From Candidatus Bathyarchaeota archaeon (GTDB lineage: Archaea; Thermoproteota; Bathyarchaeia; EX4484-135; B24-G1): a DNA stretch of 5,474 nt. The notes under the pieces were generated by a model. The model was given only the letters and a program-made list of their open reading frames with translations. It ran no database searches and was not told the DNA's origin. The position numbers and the translations under genes are program-made. Positions 4,880-5,474 of the stretch are shown piece by piece. The stretch's first letter is position 1. Every line of letters begins with the position of its first letter. Location: assembly GCA_003662535.1 (NCBI GenBank), contig QMYG01000048.1, positions 1-5,474 of the forward strand, read 5' to 3'.

Positions 4880-5474
4880 TTATTCCCATTTTAGTTTTAT
4901 GGTTTTTCCCTTCGTTGCTGATTTTAGGGCTGTTTCTGCTAGTTTTAGGGCTTTTATTCCGTCTTCTGGTGTTACTTCCTGTTTTCTTCCGGTTAGTATG
5001 CAGTCTACGAAGTGTTGTAGTTCTAGTTTTAGGGGTTCTTGCCACTTGTTTCTTGGTTTTATTGTTTGGCCTTCTGTGTCTATTGTGAGTTCCTGTGTTA
5101 TGTAGTCTACTGTGATTATTGCTTCGCTTCCTGTTATGCGTAGGCTTCTGACCTTGTAGGGTGTGAGCCAGTTTGCCTCTATGAAGGCGACTTGGCCGTT
5201 TCCGAAGTTGAGGAGTATGTGGGCGTAGTCCTCGAAGCGCTTGTGCAGTATGCGTCCAGCTACTGCGTGAACCTGCGCTGGGTCTTGCCCGAAGATGTAT
5301 CTTGCTACGTCTAGGTCGTGGATGGCTGTGTCCTTAACGACGCCTACGTCGCCTATACGCTCAGGCCATCTAGAAACCCTCCTAGCCGTTAGGGAGACGA
5401 CGCTGCCAGCCTCCCCCTGCTCTATCAGTTGCTTCGCCCTCCGGACGGCGGGGTTAAAACGCTCTATGAAGCCC
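4880..5474 (-). CDS. Gfo/Idh/MocA-family oxidoreductase, C-terminal part (partial, runs off right edge)
   Basis: I translated the reverse complement into 197 C-terminal residues ending TIKLKWE and a TAA at 4882-4880. The family consists of NAD(P)-dependent dehydrogenases acting on sugars, nucleotide sugars and inositols. The visible part is the alpha/beta C-terminal domain: GFIERFNPAV at the start, then KDTAIHDLDVARYIFG (residues 47-62), whose D48-x3-H52 matches the catalytic Asp/His pair of inositol dehydrogenase relatives. Next come a beta-sheet region and the closing helix LELQHFVDCILTG...TPEDGIKALKLAETALKSA. The N-terminal Rossmann fold and the EKP-type lysine motif, roughly 120 residues, lie outside the window. 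GFIERFNP and DTAIHDLD resemble archaeal UDP-GlcNAc-type 3-dehydrogenases, which would fit surface-glycan synthesis, but the substrate is not proven. The last 125 codons contain none ending in T, while about 11 of the first 72 visible codons do. Confidence 0.93.
   Translation of the reverse strand, partial: GFIERFNPAVRRAKQLIEQGEAGSVVSLTARRVSRWPERIGDVGVVKDTAIHDLDVARYIFGQDPAQVHAVAGRILHKRFEDYAHILLNFGNGQVAFIEANWLTPYKVRSLRITGSEAIITVDYITQELTIDTEGQTIKPRNKWQEPLKLELQHFVDCILTGRKQEVTPEDGIKALKLAETALKSATKGKTIKLKWE

Noticed and set aside
4759..5088. Plus-strand open frame starting GTG just after a strong GGAGGT
   Set aside because: The Shine-Dalgarno-like sequence is part of the toxin's last codons and is only about 1 nt from the GTG. 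The frame then reads antisense through tRNA-Gln and the oxidoreductase, giving the typical false product containing RFELPPAG.

Overview
The window looks archaeal, most likely from the TACK side of the tree. The largest gene encodes an undivided archaeal-type RNA polymerase subunit B, which is split into B' and B'' in methanogens and halophiles. It is followed at once by the start of subunit A'. A RelBE pair of archaeal type and a tRNA-Gln with about 70% G+C also fit, and the GC-rich tRNA hints at a warm habitat. I cannot name a genus. Bathyarchaeia or a crenarchaeal relative is a guess from the general look of RpoB.

Layout. 1-387 (minus) is the N-terminal 129 codons of rpoA1, cut by the window edge. 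390-3743 (minus) is complete rpoB, whose stop codon lies 2 nt before the rpoA1 start, so the two form an operon. 3744-4128 is a divergent intergenic region with the rpoB ribosome-binding site, a 6-bp inverted repeat, a weak promoter candidate and a remarkable 106-nt stretch without a single T. 4129-4332 (plus) is a small RelB-like antitoxin and 4499-4759 (plus) a RelE-family toxin. The 166-nt AT-rich gap between them is unusually wide. 4787-4861 (minus) is tRNA-Gln(TTG) with an encoded CCA. 4880-5474 (minus) is the C-terminal part of a Gfo/Idh/MocA-family oxidoreductase, cut by the right edge.

How it fits together. The left part is core transcription machinery: B and A' form the catalytic centre of RNA polymerase. 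The middle is an AT-rich toxin-antitoxin islet between two housekeeping loci and may be acquired DNA. The right part is a tRNA placed just behind a metabolic gene, probably one of nucleotide-sugar metabolism.

No clearly undescribed system is visible. The most unusual signals are compositional: the T-free tract; a run of 125 codons with no T in third position at the end of the oxidoreductase gene; and a change in which strand is G/T-rich between the left and right halves. The loosely spaced relBE pair and the absence of rpoH directly before rpoB also deserve a look.
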